A stretch of DNA of 64,000 nt from an uncultured Pseudomonadales bacterium (GTDB lineage: Bacteria; Pseudomonadota; Gammaproteobacteria; Pseudomonadales; Pseudohongiellaceae), in assembly GCA_943789485.1 (NCBI GenBank), contig CALSUH010000005.1:372001-436000 (forward strand), in the 5' to 3' direction. This document shows, piece after piece, positions 11,680-21,741 of the stretch (position 1 is its first letter; each line of letters starts with the position of its first letter). Both the position numbers and the translations under genes were made by a program. The notes beneath the pieces were generated by a model. It was not told the origin of the DNA. It was given only the letters and a program-made list of their open reading frames with translations, and did no database searches.

Positions 11680-13284
11680 ATGCTGATGGCCATTTCCGCC
11701 AGTTACAACAATAATAGCCGAAACAACAAGAATTCTGCAGATAAGCAGACGCTCGCCTCAATGGCAGCATTCAAGTTTCCATTAGTACTCTCTATATCTC
11801 TTATTCTTCTAAGTTTTGTTCCTCGTGTTCAGGGCAATACCGCACTAGTTTGGTCATTTTGGGGTGCTGCCGCCACGCTGCTCCTGTGGCAAGCGTATCT
11901 GTTATTTAATTCTAAAAACAAGAACGAAGAGCATGTATTCAGTGTGGTGTTGCGTCCACAGCACTACATCCAAGCCATGGTTCAGTTCAGTGTCTATGCT
12001 TATTGGGGTTATTACTGGCGGCCGGTATACGATCATGCCTGGCTGATGTTAGCGCAGCTACTATTTGCCTATACCTTCGATATGTTGCTGGCCTGGTCGA
12101 GACGTCGTGAATATAGCTTAGGCTTTGGCCCCTTTCCGATTATTTTTAGCATCAATCTGTTTCTCTGGTTTAGGGATGATTGGTTTTACATGCAATTCGT
12201 GATGATTGCAGTCGGTTTCATGGGCAAGGAATACGTGCGTTGGAATCGAGACGGGCGTAGCTCGCACATATTTAACCCTTCCGCGTTTGCCTTAGGTCTT
12301 TTCTCCCTCATATTGATCGCTACCAACACGACTGGCTTGACCTGGGGCCAAGATATCGCATCGACTCTTACTCTAGCGCCTAACATCTATACATTCCTCT
12401 TTTTAGCTGGCTTGATTGTCATGTACTTCTTCTCCATAACACTTGTTGCTAGTATGGCGGCGATTACCTTGTTTGGAGTCAGCGCCCTGTATTCCGCTAG
12501 CACGGGTGTTCCGTACTTCCTCGATTCGGAGATTCCTGCCGCTGTTTTTCTAGGGCTGCATCTATTGATTACTGATCCGTCTACCTCGCCGAGAACGCCA
12601 CTAGGGAAGGCGTTTTTTGGAGTGCTTTACGGCCTCGGGGTGTTCGGCCTCTATACGCTTTTAGGCGCTATGGGCGAGCCAACGTTCTATGACAAACTCC
12701 TCGTCGTGCCGCTGCTCAATCTGAGTGTTATCGCTATCGATAGAGCGGTTCGATCTATCCATTCGACAGCTTTTTTAAACGTTTGGAAAGAGAGCTGGCT
12801 CGGTGGGCACGCTAATCTAGCGCACATGAGTATCTGGATAGTGATTTTCGCTTCGATGTCTTTCCTGGGCAAAACCGACAACAAGCATCAGGGCGATAGT
12901 CTGCCATTCTGGGAACAAGCCTGCGCGAGTAACTTATCTAACGCTTGCGGCCGACTGCTACAACTAGAGGCGACCTATTGTGCTGACAATGCAGCCTGGG
13001 CGTGCAACGAAATAGGCGCGTACTATCGCGAGGGAATAATTACCGAATCCAATCAAGAGTTATCCATGGCCTATTTCTCGCGTGGCTGCGAGTTGAAGTT
13101 TCAAGCGGCGTGTCTAAATCTTCTAGACACAGAATTGGTGGCGCGCGAAGTGCCACATGAATTAGATCTGCGCTTGCTATTGCGAGAAGGTGGACAGAAC
13201 TTGATGACACTCTCTGAGCAGGAGTTAGTCGAGCGAGCCTGTGAACACGACTGGGCTTTTGCCTGTGAGAACAACGGGGCATAG
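11680..13284 (+). CDS. NqrB/RnfD/UnbU-like integral membrane protein with C-terminal Cys-rich Sel1-like tail
   Basis: Multi-TM region with SSHIFNPSAFALGLFSL and AVFLGLHLLITDPSTSPRTPLGKAFFGVLYG; tail CGRLLQLEATYCADNAAWACNEIGAYYREG...FSRGCELKFQAACLNLL. Confidence 0.75.
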   Translation: MLMAISASYNNNSRNNKNSADKQTLASMAAFKFPLVLSISLILLSFVPRVQGNTALVWSFWGAAATLLLWQAYLLFNSKNKNEEHVFSVVLRPQHYIQAMVQFSVYAYWGYYWRPVYDHAWLMLAQLLFAYTFDMLLAWSRRREYSLGFGPFPIIFSINLFLWFRDDWFYMQFVMIAVGFMGKEYVRWNRDGRSSHIFNPSAFALGLFSLILIATNTTGLTWGQDIASTLTLAPNIYTFLFLAGLIVMYFFSITLVASMAAITLFGVSALYSASTGVPYFLDSEIPAAVFLGLHLLITDPSTSPRTPLGKAFFGVLYGLGVFGLYTLLGAMGEPTFYDKLLVVPLLNLSVIAIDRAVRSIHSTAFLNVWKESWLGGHANLAHMSIWIVIFASMSFLGKTDNKHQGDSLPFWEQACASNLSNACGRLLQLEATYCADNAAWACNEIGAYYREGIITESNQELSMAYFSRGCELKFQAACLNLLDTELVAREVPHELDLRLLLREGGQNLMTLSEQELVERACEHDWAFACENNGA

Positions 13285-13286
13285 AT

Positions 13287-14288
13287 ATGAGCAAGCCTCA
13301 AAGTGCAACTGAAGCTAAGCCACAATCTAAGCAAGAGGATCAACGAAAAAACCCTGATAGGGAGCAGGTACCAGATCGTGCAGTGGGTCTCACGATCATG
13401 TGCCTAGCGATCGTCTTCGTGGCCGTATGGATGGCTCTTCAATCACCGCAGCAAATAGATTCAAAAACAACTGAGTTGTCTTCCCGCGCTCAAGCATCGA
13501 TCACTGGTTTCCTCGCCAATGCGTGGTTTCTTCCAGACGAGCCGCTGCTGGGCTTTGTTCATATTCCCGCTGGCCCATTCACCATGGGAAGTAATCCGGC
13601 ATTAGATCGCCTGGCCTACGAGAATGAGCGCTGGTCGAGTAGTCGACGTCAGGGAACAGTACAGATTGACGACTTCTATATAGGATTGTTTGAGGTCACC
13701 GCCGCTCAATTCCGTGTCTTCGTAGCGGAGTACCCAGATCTCGCTAATGAAGTGCCAGTGGACATTCAAGGGGATATGCCGATTACGAATGTTACTTGGC
13801 CGGAGGCGCTAGCCTACGCACGCTGGTTACAGCAGAAGTTGGAAAACTCTTCGGATACTCCTGAAGAACTGCGTAGTTATCTCGCGGCCGGCGGGCAAGT
13901 GAGCATTCCTTCAGAGGCTGAATGGGAAAAAGCAGCGCGCGGTGTGGACGGTCGAATTTTTCCGTGGGGAAACACCCCCCGAGCGGAGTTAGCAAACTAC
14001 GGTTCAAGTACAATGCTAGCAGTAGGCTCCCGATCCTGTGCCGAGTGTGCCTTCGGCCTGCAAGATATGAGCGGCAATGTGTGGGAAATTACACGCAGCC
14101 CGTTTCAGGCCTATCCTTATAACCCGAACAATGATGCAGAGAACCTTTCCGAGGATGCGCTCTGGGTGATGCGCGGAGGATCATTCTCAGATGGAGCGGG
14201 CAACGTGCGCGCGGCGGTGCGCGGCGGTGTCGACCCTAGCGTACGTAACAACACCATCGGATTCCGTGTAGTCATAAGCAAGCCATAA
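13287..14288 (+). CDS. Formylglycine-generating enzyme (SUMF1/FGE-sulfatase domain) family protein, N-terminally anchored
   Basis: FVHIPAGPFTMGSNP...VTWPEALAYARWLQ...IPSEAEWEKAARG...FPWGNTP...DMSGNVWEITRS...VMRGGSFSD...GFRVVIS. Confidence 0.92.
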   Translation: MSKPQSATEAKPQSKQEDQRKNPDREQVPDRAVGLTIMCLAIVFVAVWMALQSPQQIDSKTTELSSRAQASITGFLANAWFLPDEPLLGFVHIPAGPFTMGSNPALDRLAYENERWSSSRRQGTVQIDDFYIGLFEVTAAQFRVFVAEYPDLANEVPVDIQGDMPITNVTWPEALAYARWLQQKLENSSDTPEELRSYLAAGGQVSIPSEAEWEKAARGVDGRIFPWGNTPRAELANYGSSTMLAVGSRSCAECAFGLQDMSGNVWEITRSPFQAYPYNPNNDAENLSEDALWVMRGGSFSDGAGNVRAAVRGGVDPSVRNNTIGFRVVISKP

Positions 14289-14448
14289 TCGATTTCCGCT
14301 GAACTAACGAAGTTCTATAACCCCATTTCTTGTAAACCGATCTTTTGTCTAAGCGTTCTACTTAAAAAGCGATACAGATTTGTGCCGTTAGTTTCGCAAG
14401 TTGGGCAATAGCCTTAGGTATTTTGGCTTAGTAAATGGGAGCAATATT

Positions 14449-14874
14449 ATGAAATTATTTTCTGCTGCTAGTATGACAGGAACCTTGTTTTGTGCTCTTT
14501 TGGTAACAGCGCCGAGTGTGAGCGCAGAGCCTCCACACAAGAGTAATCACAGGCACGCTGTAGTACATGCGAATAAAGTTGTGGTTGCCAGGGCTGCGCC
14601 GATACGGATGATTACAACAGTCTCTGCCTTTAGTCTGAATCGCCTGCCAATTGGAAAGGTACGCTTTCTACATAATGACGAAACTTTTTATTACAGCGAT
14701 GGGGTGTACTACAAAAAAAGTCCTCACGGTTACGTAGTAATTAAACCACGGGCTGGATTTCGCGTTGCTGTACTGCCGAAGGGCTATAGAGTAATCCGAG
14801 ATGGGAGCGCGATATTCTATAGTTTCAATAATGTACGTTACAGGAAAATGAATGAATTCTTCGTGGTCGTTTAA
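14449..14874 (+). CDS. DUF6515-like secreted protein
   Basis: Signal peptide; FYYSDGVYYKKSPHGYVVIKPRAGFRVAVLPKGYRVI. Confidence 0.6.
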   Translation: MKLFSAASMTGTLFCALLVTAPSVSAEPPHKSNHRHAVVHANKVVVARAAPIRMITTVSAFSLNRLPIGKVRFLHNDETFYYSDGVYYKKSPHGYVVIKPRAGFRVAVLPKGYRVIRDGSAIFYSFNNVRYRKMNEFFVVV

Positions 14875-14949
14875 CTATAAAATAGCGGAACAGCCACGAA
14901 GAATTCTGCCGAGCAGAGGTTTATAGATTTAGCTGGAAAGCTCACAGCT

Positions 14950-16773
14950 TCAATCAGGAAGGGCGAAGACGAGAATTAGATCGCCGCCTCTTCGTCCTCT
15001 CGATCCACCGCCAGATGCAACAGTTACGTATTCTTGACCATCAATGACATATATCGAAGGTGAAGCAAAAACGCCAGCCCCAGTATTAAATTTCCACAGT
15101 TCTTCACCCGTGTAGGCATCATAGGCATAGAAATAACCTGCAGTATTGCTGCCCGCTCCAACGAAGACTATGCCGCCGGCGGTAACCACCGAGCCGGCTT
15201 GTCCGTACCCTTCAAAGATTTGTCGCCAGATTAATTCTCCCGTTGTTGGGTCATAGGCAGAGAAATATCCTTTCGGGTCGCGCCCAGAATTAAACGGCTG
15301 ATCGATCGCGTTGATGTAAAGATAGCCCGTGTCCTTACTGAAGGAAATCGGTGCATAGTTCGCGCCGCCTCCATAACCCGGAGAAAAAATCTGGTTCGGT
15401 CCTATCGGAGTAAACTGCTCTACAAGATCGTTTGCCTCCATCTGTTGTGCAGGAATGTCGGTTGGGAAAACTGGCGACACCGGCTCCATTCTCTCGCCAT
15501 TCGCCTTGTGCGGAATCGGCTGTGTTGGATAGGGGACTTCGCCTTCTACATCAGTAACGGTTGAGACTGGCGTTTCGATGATCGGATGTACTGGCTCGCC
15601 GGTTGCACGATTGAGGATATACAGCCAGCTGTTCTTGCTTGCCTGTGCGAGCGCTTTGATCTCCGCTCCATCGACTTCCATATCAAACAATACCGGTTGA
15701 TTGCCGGAGTCGTAGTCCCACACATCGTGATGCACTTGTTGGTAGTACCACTCCAGGTTTCCGTCTTCCAGAGACAGAGCGATAAGCGAATCGCTGAACA
15801 GGTTCATGCCGTCGCGTTTCGTGCTGTCGCCGAAGGGATTGCCGACTGCCACGTAGACCATGCCTAATTCGGGATCAATCGCTGGTGTTTCCCAGATTCC
15901 ACCACCGTTACGTTCGCCGCCAACCCACGTCGGCCCTGCGATATCCCAGCCCTGATCGGTTTCATCCTGGGGTACCGTATTGAAGTTCCAAATGCCTTCG
16001 CCAGTCTTGGCATCGATTGCTAACACATAACCTCCAGCGATATGGCTCTCGCTTCGCGTTGTGCCAACATAAATGACGCCGTTGTAGACCTGCACAGCTG
16101 TGGTGAACCAATAGCCAACCGAGATAGCAGTTTCGATTTCAGGATTCTTCTCATGTAGCACATCAAGAATCACCGGTGCCTGTCCTTTTTCTCCGAAGCC
16201 TTCTAAAGGCTCGCCTGTAATGGCATCGAGCGCAAAGATAAATGAGCCGGCCGCGGAATACACCACGCCATCTTCATACGCCACGCCCCTATGTCTGAAG
16301 ATATAGCCCTCGCGTCGACCGCCACCCAATAGACGAGTTACGTCGTAGGTCCACAGTAGATGCCCATCTTCTGCGTTTAGCGCGTAGACGCTGCCACGGG
16401 AGTCGGTGACATACATAATATCGCCGACAATCACAGGAGTGGTCTGATTACTTACACCATCGATTACGCCGTGTTGGAATAGCCATTTTGGTGTTAGCTC
16501 GGCGACGTTATCGCGAGTAATTTGGTCGCTAGGCGCATAGCGCGAACCAGCAAGATCGAGATTGTGCAAACGCCAATCCATATTTTGCACAGATGATCTC
16601 GGGCGTAGAGCTGACTCGACTTCTACCTGCTCAACTGCTCCGCCGGTAATATTACTGCTCGTGGCAACTTCTATAGAAGTAGAATTACTCTCAGGGGCAC
16701 ATCCAATTAATAGAAGAGATAGGCCGGCAATTAGTAGTAAGGTTCGAATCGATTGTTGTTTTGAGTGCAACAT
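14950..16773 (-). CDS. PQQ-dependent dehydrogenase (quinoprotein alcohol/glucose dehydrogenase family)
   Basis: DWRLHNLDLAGSRYAPSDQITRDNVAELTPKWLFQHG, W-motif blades, lipoprotein-like signal LLLIGCAPE. Confidence 0.93.
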   Translation of the reverse strand: MLHSKQQSIRTLLLIAGLSLLLIGCAPESNSTSIEVATSSNITGGAVEQVEVESALRPRSSVQNMDWRLHNLDLAGSRYAPSDQITRDNVAELTPKWLFQHGVIDGVSNQTTPVIVGDIMYVTDSRGSVYALNAEDGHLLWTYDVTRLLGGGRREGYIFRHRGVAYEDGVVYSAAGSFIFALDAITGEPLEGFGEKGQAPVILDVLHEKNPEIETAISVGYWFTTAVQVYNGVIYVGTTRSESHIAGGYVLAIDAKTGEGIWNFNTVPQDETDQGWDIAGPTWVGGERNGGGIWETPAIDPELGMVYVAVGNPFGDSTKRDGMNLFSDSLIALSLEDGNLEWYYQQVHHDVWDYDSGNQPVLFDMEVDGAEIKALAQASKNSWLYILNRATGEPVHPIIETPVSTVTDVEGEVPYPTQPIPHKANGERMEPVSPVFPTDIPAQQMEANDLVEQFTPIGPNQIFSPGYGGGANYAPISFSKDTGYLYINAIDQPFNSGRDPKGYFSAYDPTTGELIWRQIFEGYGQAGSVVTAGGIVFVGAGSNTAGYFYAYDAYTGEELWKFNTGAGVFASPSIYVIDGQEYVTVASGGGSRGRRGGDLILVFALPD

Positions 16774-16851
16774 TAGTCGTGCTCCCTTCGATAGTGTTAT
16801 CAAATTAATTAGTAGAATTTTTAGTAAAGTAGCTCCGAGCGTTGGCTATGC

Positions 16852-17175
16852 TTAAAGGCTGCTGTCCAACATAAACTCAACGATGGCTTTTAGCTGGTCA
16901 TCGCTGCAGCTTGCGCACAGGCCTCGCGGCGGCATGATGCCGTTGAGTCCTGCGATCGTGTTTTGAACGAGTGTATCAAACCCTTTTTCCATACGAATCT
17001 CCCACTCGATCTGATCGCCTACTTCAGGCGAATGAGCCGCCCCCGTGCCATGACAGGCGAAGCATATCGCCTGATAAGTCTGCTCTGCATCGAAGGCCTC
17101 GTCCTGGGCGGCAACGCTGATTGCTGGAAACAGTAAGAATGCACAGGCAATTGTAGGTAAAGCTTTTGATATCAT
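16852..17175 (-). CDS. Cytochrome c5-like periplasmic cytochrome
   Basis: Signal peptide; YQAICFACHGTGAAHSPEVGD heme motif CxxCH; MPPRG..ASCSDDQLKAIVEFML. Confidence 0.9.
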   Translation of the reverse strand: MISKALPTIACAFLLFPAISVAAQDEAFDAEQTYQAICFACHGTGAAHSPEVGDQIEWEIRMEKGFDTLVQNTIAGLNGIMPPRGLCASCSDDQLKAIVEFMLDSSL

Positions 17176-17194
17176 GTCTGTAATCCGGATACGA

Positions 17195-17992
17195 TCAATA
17201 TTGTTTGCGAACTATGTTGAAGAAGTCGACAAACTTCTGCATGTTCACTGCGTCCTGGGAGATGAGTAACGAATGATCACCTCCGGGAATTTCGACATAG
17301 ACATGTTGCATCCCTAGCTCCTGCATCTTCGCCACCCAAGCGCGGGTGCGCTCTACAGGCACAGCGGCATCCTCGTCTCCCTGTAGAACGAAAATGGGCA
17401 GATGCTTGATGTTATTCAGAATATTATTCATCGGCGCATCGGCTTCGGGCGCGGGTGCCGCTACCCCTAGGCCGGCGAATATGTCCGGGTACTTAGCCGC
17501 AATATGATAGGTACCTGCACCACCCATGGAATGGCCCCAAAGGTAGATTCGATTTGAATCGACACTGAATTCGTCGCGCATCAATTGCAAGACGTTCATA
17601 ACATCTTGCTCGCTACGCTGCGCGTCCTGCATGTCATCGAGCTCTCTTGAGCCGTACCAGCCGCGGCGGATATAGCCAAGTGGAGTGACCACGATATAGC
17701 CATTCTCTTCAGCTTGATCGAGTAAACCGTGATATCCCATCAGCCAGTCGTGGCTGCGGCCTAAGCCATGCAGGGAAATAATCAGTGGGGCGCCTTGGCT
17801 GCTGTCATAGCTGGAAGGCACGAAGACGGCATAGGGAATCGATTCGCCAGTGCCCGGGAATGCATAGCTTCGATGTTGAACACGTGGGTCATCGATATGT
17901 TGCTCGTCATCGCTGGCTTGGCGATCAGCAAAGGAGAGCTCAGCAGTAGAAAGGGTGAGGGTTATTAGCGCTAGCTGCAGGAGTGCTTTCAT
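17195..17992 (-). CDS. Secreted alpha/beta hydrolase (PHB depolymerase/esterase-like)
   Basis: Signal peptide; LIISLHGLGRSHDW; IYLWGHSMGGAGTYHIA nucleophile elbow; LQGDEDAAVPVERT. Confidence 0.88.
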   Translation of the reverse strand: MKALLQLALITLTLSTAELSFADRQASDDEQHIDDPRVQHRSYAFPGTGESIPYAVFVPSSYDSSQGAPLIISLHGLGRSHDWLMGYHGLLDQAEENGYIVVTPLGYIRRGWYGSRELDDMQDAQRSEQDVMNVLQLMRDEFSVDSNRIYLWGHSMGGAGTYHIAAKYPDIFAGLGVAAPAPEADAPMNNILNNIKHLPIFVLQGDEDAAVPVERTRAWVAKMQELGMQHVYVEIPGGDHSLLISQDAVNMQKFVDFFNIVRKQY

Positions 17993-18137
17993 TATTGTTT
18001 TCTCCTGCCCGAAGGGGCAGCTGGTTATTTGAATGGTCTAAGAGAATAAACTAATTCCACCTTGTATATCAAAGATGAACAGTAGGCGCCTTGCATTTGG
18101 TGTCGCTCTAGTCCTGAGATAGTGGAATCGAAGCACC

Positions 18138-18611
18138 CTAATTAATGTAATGGCCAAATACACCGCTTTCGGCAAGCGAGCGGATCAACGCGATAGCGTC
18201 ACGGTCGGTTTGTAGATAGGCAGATTTCAAGTGCTCTCCAACCTCATCAGAGCCGTCTTCCTCCAGTTCGCGTCGATAGCTGAAGCGGACAAACAGGTAG
18301 CCTTCTTCCGGCTCTTCTAGGTGAGTGACACTCTCCGCGTCTATCTGGTCATACTCTTCCAGGGTCTGAGTATGAATTCTCTCGTCCGGGTAGAGCATCA
18401 CCCGCTCGTGAAATTTGTGTTCTCCTACCTCGATGATTCTCTCGAACTCATCCTCGGCATACTCTTTGTTTGTGACCTTCAAGCTACTGTTGAATGTGTC
18501 TGGGCGTCTGGCACGCAGCAGCAAGCCTTCCCAGAGCTGGGTTCGCGTGAGAACTGGCAAGTCGTCTTCTGTCAGGTCGTTGACCTGAATAATGTGTTCA
18601 AACTCTAGCAA
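18138..18611 (-). CDS. SRPBCC family AtaL-like (DUF1857) protein
   Basis: FEHIIQVND...LTRTQLWEGLLLRARRPDTF, EGYLFVRFSYRRE. Confidence 0.8.
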   Translation of the reverse strand: MLEFEHIIQVNDLTEDDLPVLTRTQLWEGLLLRARRPDTFNSSLKVTNKEYAEDEFERIIEVGEHKFHERVMLYPDERIHTQTLEEYDQIDAESVTHLEEPEEGYLFVRFSYRRELEEDGSDEVGEHLKSAYLQTDRDAIALIRSLAESGVFGHYIN

Positions 18612-18646
18612 TACCTTCCCCCGCGCCGTCTAATAGACTCTCTGGA

Positions 18647-19489
18647 TTAGTCTATCTGCAGGTTCCATGATTCTATTTCATCGAGCATTTCGAAGTCGGT
18701 CCAATCGAATTTAAGTGGCGTTACCGATATATACCCCTGTTGGTAGGCATAGGTGTCGGTTGTAGGGTCTTCGGACTCGACAATTATTCGTACACTCTCA
18801 TAGTCTGTGGTCATGGAGTCTCTTTCAGTCGGAGCATAACGAAGGGTGCCCAGGTAAGAATCTCCCATTGGTCTTACAGCTATTCCCTTCAGTTCGCCGG
18901 CTGGGACGTTGATAGAAATCATCGTGCCACTCGGCGCGCCAAGCCTGCGATATCGATCGACTAGATCGGCCGTGAACTTTGCGGTGATGGCGGTATTCTC
19001 ACTATTGGGATCTTCCGAGACGGCGATTGCTGGAAGCCCGTGATACAAGCCCTCCATCGCTGCCCCCACCGTTCCAGATAGATGTGAAACGTTGCCAACG
19101 TTTGCGCCGCGGTTTATACCGGACACGACGATATCGAAGGGTTGATCTTTTCCTAGCTCCTTCACGGCAAAGCGGACTGCATCGGCCGGCCTGCCATGAA
19201 CGGCGTAGCCGAAGAAGCGACCATCTTGCTCAAAATTGTCGACAGTTACAGAGCCTATTGAGGATTGGCTGGATCCCGACTGATTCACGTTCGGAGCGGA
19301 GACAACTACTTCTACACCTTCGAGTTGTGAAAGAGCTGCATGCAAAGCATGTAGGCGTGGCGATTCTATTCCATCATCGTTTGAAAGCAGTACACGATAG
19401 GATTGAGCCGACGCTACTGCACTGAAACAGGTCAGAACAATCGCCGCAAATTGAGAGAAGCGTATTGAGCCTTTTATTGGTCCCATCAT
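18647..19489 (-). CDS. SurE-family 5'/3'-nucleotidase with signal peptide
   Basis: YRVLLSNDDGIESPRLHAL, APNVNQSGSSQSSI, VVSGINRGANVG, HLSGTVGAAMEG; N-term AAIVLTCFSAVASAQS. Confidence 0.92.
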   Translation of the reverse strand: MMGPIKGSIRFSQFAAIVLTCFSAVASAQSYRVLLSNDDGIESPRLHALHAALSQLEGVEVVVSAPNVNQSGSSQSSIGSVTVDNFEQDGRFFGYAVHGRPADAVRFAVKELGKDQPFDIVVSGINRGANVGNVSHLSGTVGAAMEGLYHGLPAIAVSEDPNSENTAITAKFTADLVDRYRRLGAPSGTMISINVPAGELKGIAVRPMGDSYLGTLRYAPTERDSMTTDYESVRIIVESEDPTTDTYAYQQGYISVTPLKFDWTDFEMLDEIESWNLQID

Positions 19490-19639
19490 CTATTCCTCGG
19501 ATATTGCCTTACTATCGCAATAAGTTGTTATGAAGTATTGTTGTCAGCAAAATTGAATTAGGATTGATTAACAACACAAACGTCTATAGTACAGGCTAGC
19601 CTGTACAATTTATAGTTATACACTTTTTAGGATTTACTC

Positions 19640-20479
19640 ATGCATGAGACAGTAAAAGTACTAGTAAAGACTCTGGCGATTTCCATGGCGTTGGCTGCAG
19701 CGATGCCGGCGCTAGGGCAGAACGCAACCCGCAATGACAGGGACATCGAGAATAATTTACTGATGGCGATGGCATGGAAACAGACCGCCGCCGAATTTCG
19801 CGCGCTCTATCACCAAGGCTTCAACATCGCTCGCATGCGCGTCGAGATTGCTTTGGCGCAGAAACAAGACGACTCTCTGCCACTTGCAGTAATTAGTGAT
19901 GTCGATGAAACCTTGTTGCTTGCGAATGACTACTGGGGCTACCTCATCACTCAGGGACAAGACTTTTTCGACGATGCGTCCTGGGACCGTTGGATCGAGG
20001 AGAATCGCGCAGTCGCAAGTCCGGGGGCATTGGAGTTCTTGAATTTCTGCATGAGCAATTCAGTTGAAATTTTCTACGTAACCAACCGTGATCAGGGCGA
20101 GGCCACAGTGCAGCTGGCGATTGAAAACTTAAACGCCGTTGGCTTTCCTCTCGTAGACACTGCGCACCTGCGAGTCTTACGAGAGAGTTCCAACAAGGAA
20201 CTAGTGCAGCAGCAGATAAGAGAAGACTATGAAGTGGTCGCGCTGTTAGGCGACAATCTTAATGACTTTGCGCGTCGCTATTACTCCACTGATGTAGATC
20301 AGCGCATGAGCCTAATGGAGCAGGACAAAGAGCGTTATGGTCGCGACTATATCCTGTTTCCGAACCCAACCGACGGTCATTGGATTCGTGCAATCTTCGG
20401 AGAGTCAGAGCCCGCTGCAACTGATGAGAATCGCGCTATCCTCAGGCGCGCTGCGACACGTGCTGCCTGGGCCCCGTAG
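19640..20479 (+). CDS. HAD family acid phosphatase, 5'-nucleotidase lipoprotein e(P4)-like
   Basis: Signal peptide; VISDVDETLLLANDYWGYLI, FYVTNRDQGEATVQLAIENL, VALLGDNLNDFA. Confidence 0.92.
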   Translation: MHETVKVLVKTLAISMALAAAMPALGQNATRNDRDIENNLLMAMAWKQTAAEFRALYHQGFNIARMRVEIALAQKQDDSLPLAVISDVDETLLLANDYWGYLITQGQDFFDDASWDRWIEENRAVASPGALEFLNFCMSNSVEIFYVTNRDQGEATVQLAIENLNAVGFPLVDTAHLRVLRESSNKELVQQQIREDYEVVALLGDNLNDFARRYYSTDVDQRMSLMEQDKERYGRDYILFPNPTDGHWIRAIFGESEPAATDENRAILRRAATRAAWAP

Positions 20480-20569
20480 GTCCTGATACGATTTGATAAG
20501 TCGACAGACACAAATCCAAGCAATAGAATGCACGCCATTCGCTTGGCAAACAAATTAACAGGATAGACA

Positions 20570-21664
20570 ATGAATTCAGATGTACTCTTTAAGCCGTTCA
20601 ATCACCCGAAACTACAATTACCCAATCGCATTATCATGGCGCCTATGACGAGGCAGTTCTCTCCTAATGGTATACCCGATACCAATGTCGAAGAATATTA
20701 CAGAAAGCGCGCCGAAGGCGGTGTCGGACTAATCATTACTGAAGGCACGACCGTCAATCACAGGGCCGCTTCATCAGGGGTGCAAATACCTTGTTTCCAC
20801 GGCGACGCCTTAGAAGGTTGGGAAAAAGTGGTTAAGGCTGTACATGCCGCCGGCGGCAAGATAGCACCACAGTTGTGGCACGTGGGCTCTATTCGTAAAC
20901 CAGGCGAAGGGCCCTATCCAGACTATCCCTCAGCGACACCTTCCGGACTGTTAGGGCCAGATAAAAAAGTACTAGAGCCACTTTCCACGACCGAGATCGA
21001 TGAACTGGTTGCAGCTTATGCTCAAGCTGCATCCGATGCCGTTCGTCTTGGATTCGATGCCATCGAGTTACACGGAGCGCACGGCTACCTGATCGATAAC
21101 TTCTTCTGGGAAGGCACCAATCAAAGAGATGATAAGTACGGAGGCTCTGTTGAAAACCGAACGCGATTCGCTGTTGAGATTATGCAGGCGATACGTGGAG
21201 AAGTAGGCGGCGACTTTCCAGTGATCTTGCGCTTCTCGCAATGGAAACAACAGGATTTTGAATCGAAACTGGCACAGACGGCGGCCGAGCTGGAGCAATT
21301 TCTCAGCCCCCTCTCCGATGCGGGCGTAGATATTTTCCATTGCAGCACGAGACGATTTTGGGAGCCGGAATTCGATGGCTCTTCGCTGAACCTAGCAGGC
21401 TGGGTTAAGAAGATAACAGCTAAGCCAACAATCAGTGTGGGTAGTGTTGGTCTAAGTGAAGAATTCGTTGCGACCTATAGTGATGGTTCTGCGGAAGTGG
21501 CAGGGATCGATGAGCTACTCAGCCGCATGCAAGCCGATGAGTTTGACCTGATCGCAGTGGGTCGCGCTTTGATAGCGAACCCTGAATGGGCTAACAAAGT
21601 AAAAAATAATGATATGGATTCGATTGAGACTTTCCGTAAAGAGCAGTTAACCGAGCTTGTCTAG
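20570..21664 (+). CDS. NADH:flavin oxidoreductase (Old Yellow Enzyme family)
   Basis: LFKPFNHPKLQLPNRIIMAPMTR, FDAIELHGAHGYLIDNFFWEGTNQRDDKYGGSVENRTRF. Confidence 0.95.
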   Translation: MNSDVLFKPFNHPKLQLPNRIIMAPMTRQFSPNGIPDTNVEEYYRKRAEGGVGLIITEGTTVNHRAASSGVQIPCFHGDALEGWEKVVKAVHAAGGKIAPQLWHVGSIRKPGEGPYPDYPSATPSGLLGPDKKVLEPLSTTEIDELVAAYAQAASDAVRLGFDAIELHGAHGYLIDNFFWEGTNQRDDKYGGSVENRTRFAVEIMQAIRGEVGGDFPVILRFSQWKQQDFESKLAQTAAELEQFLSPLSDAGVDIFHCSTRRFWEPEFDGSSLNLAGWVKKITAKPTISVGSVGLSEEFVATYSDGSAEVAGIDELLSRMQADEFDLIAVGRALIANPEWANKVKNNDMDSIETFRKEQLTELV

Positions 21665-21741
21665 TTGCATAGAAGTCGCGAGAATTGATTGGACTAACTA
21701 TGCAGGCTAGATTTCTAGAACGTTAAAACGAGGTTGAAGAA

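Noticed and set aside
13040-13343. Minus-strand ORFs over the UnbU-like/FGE junction
   Set aside because: Antisense overlap with two convincing genes; biased composition.
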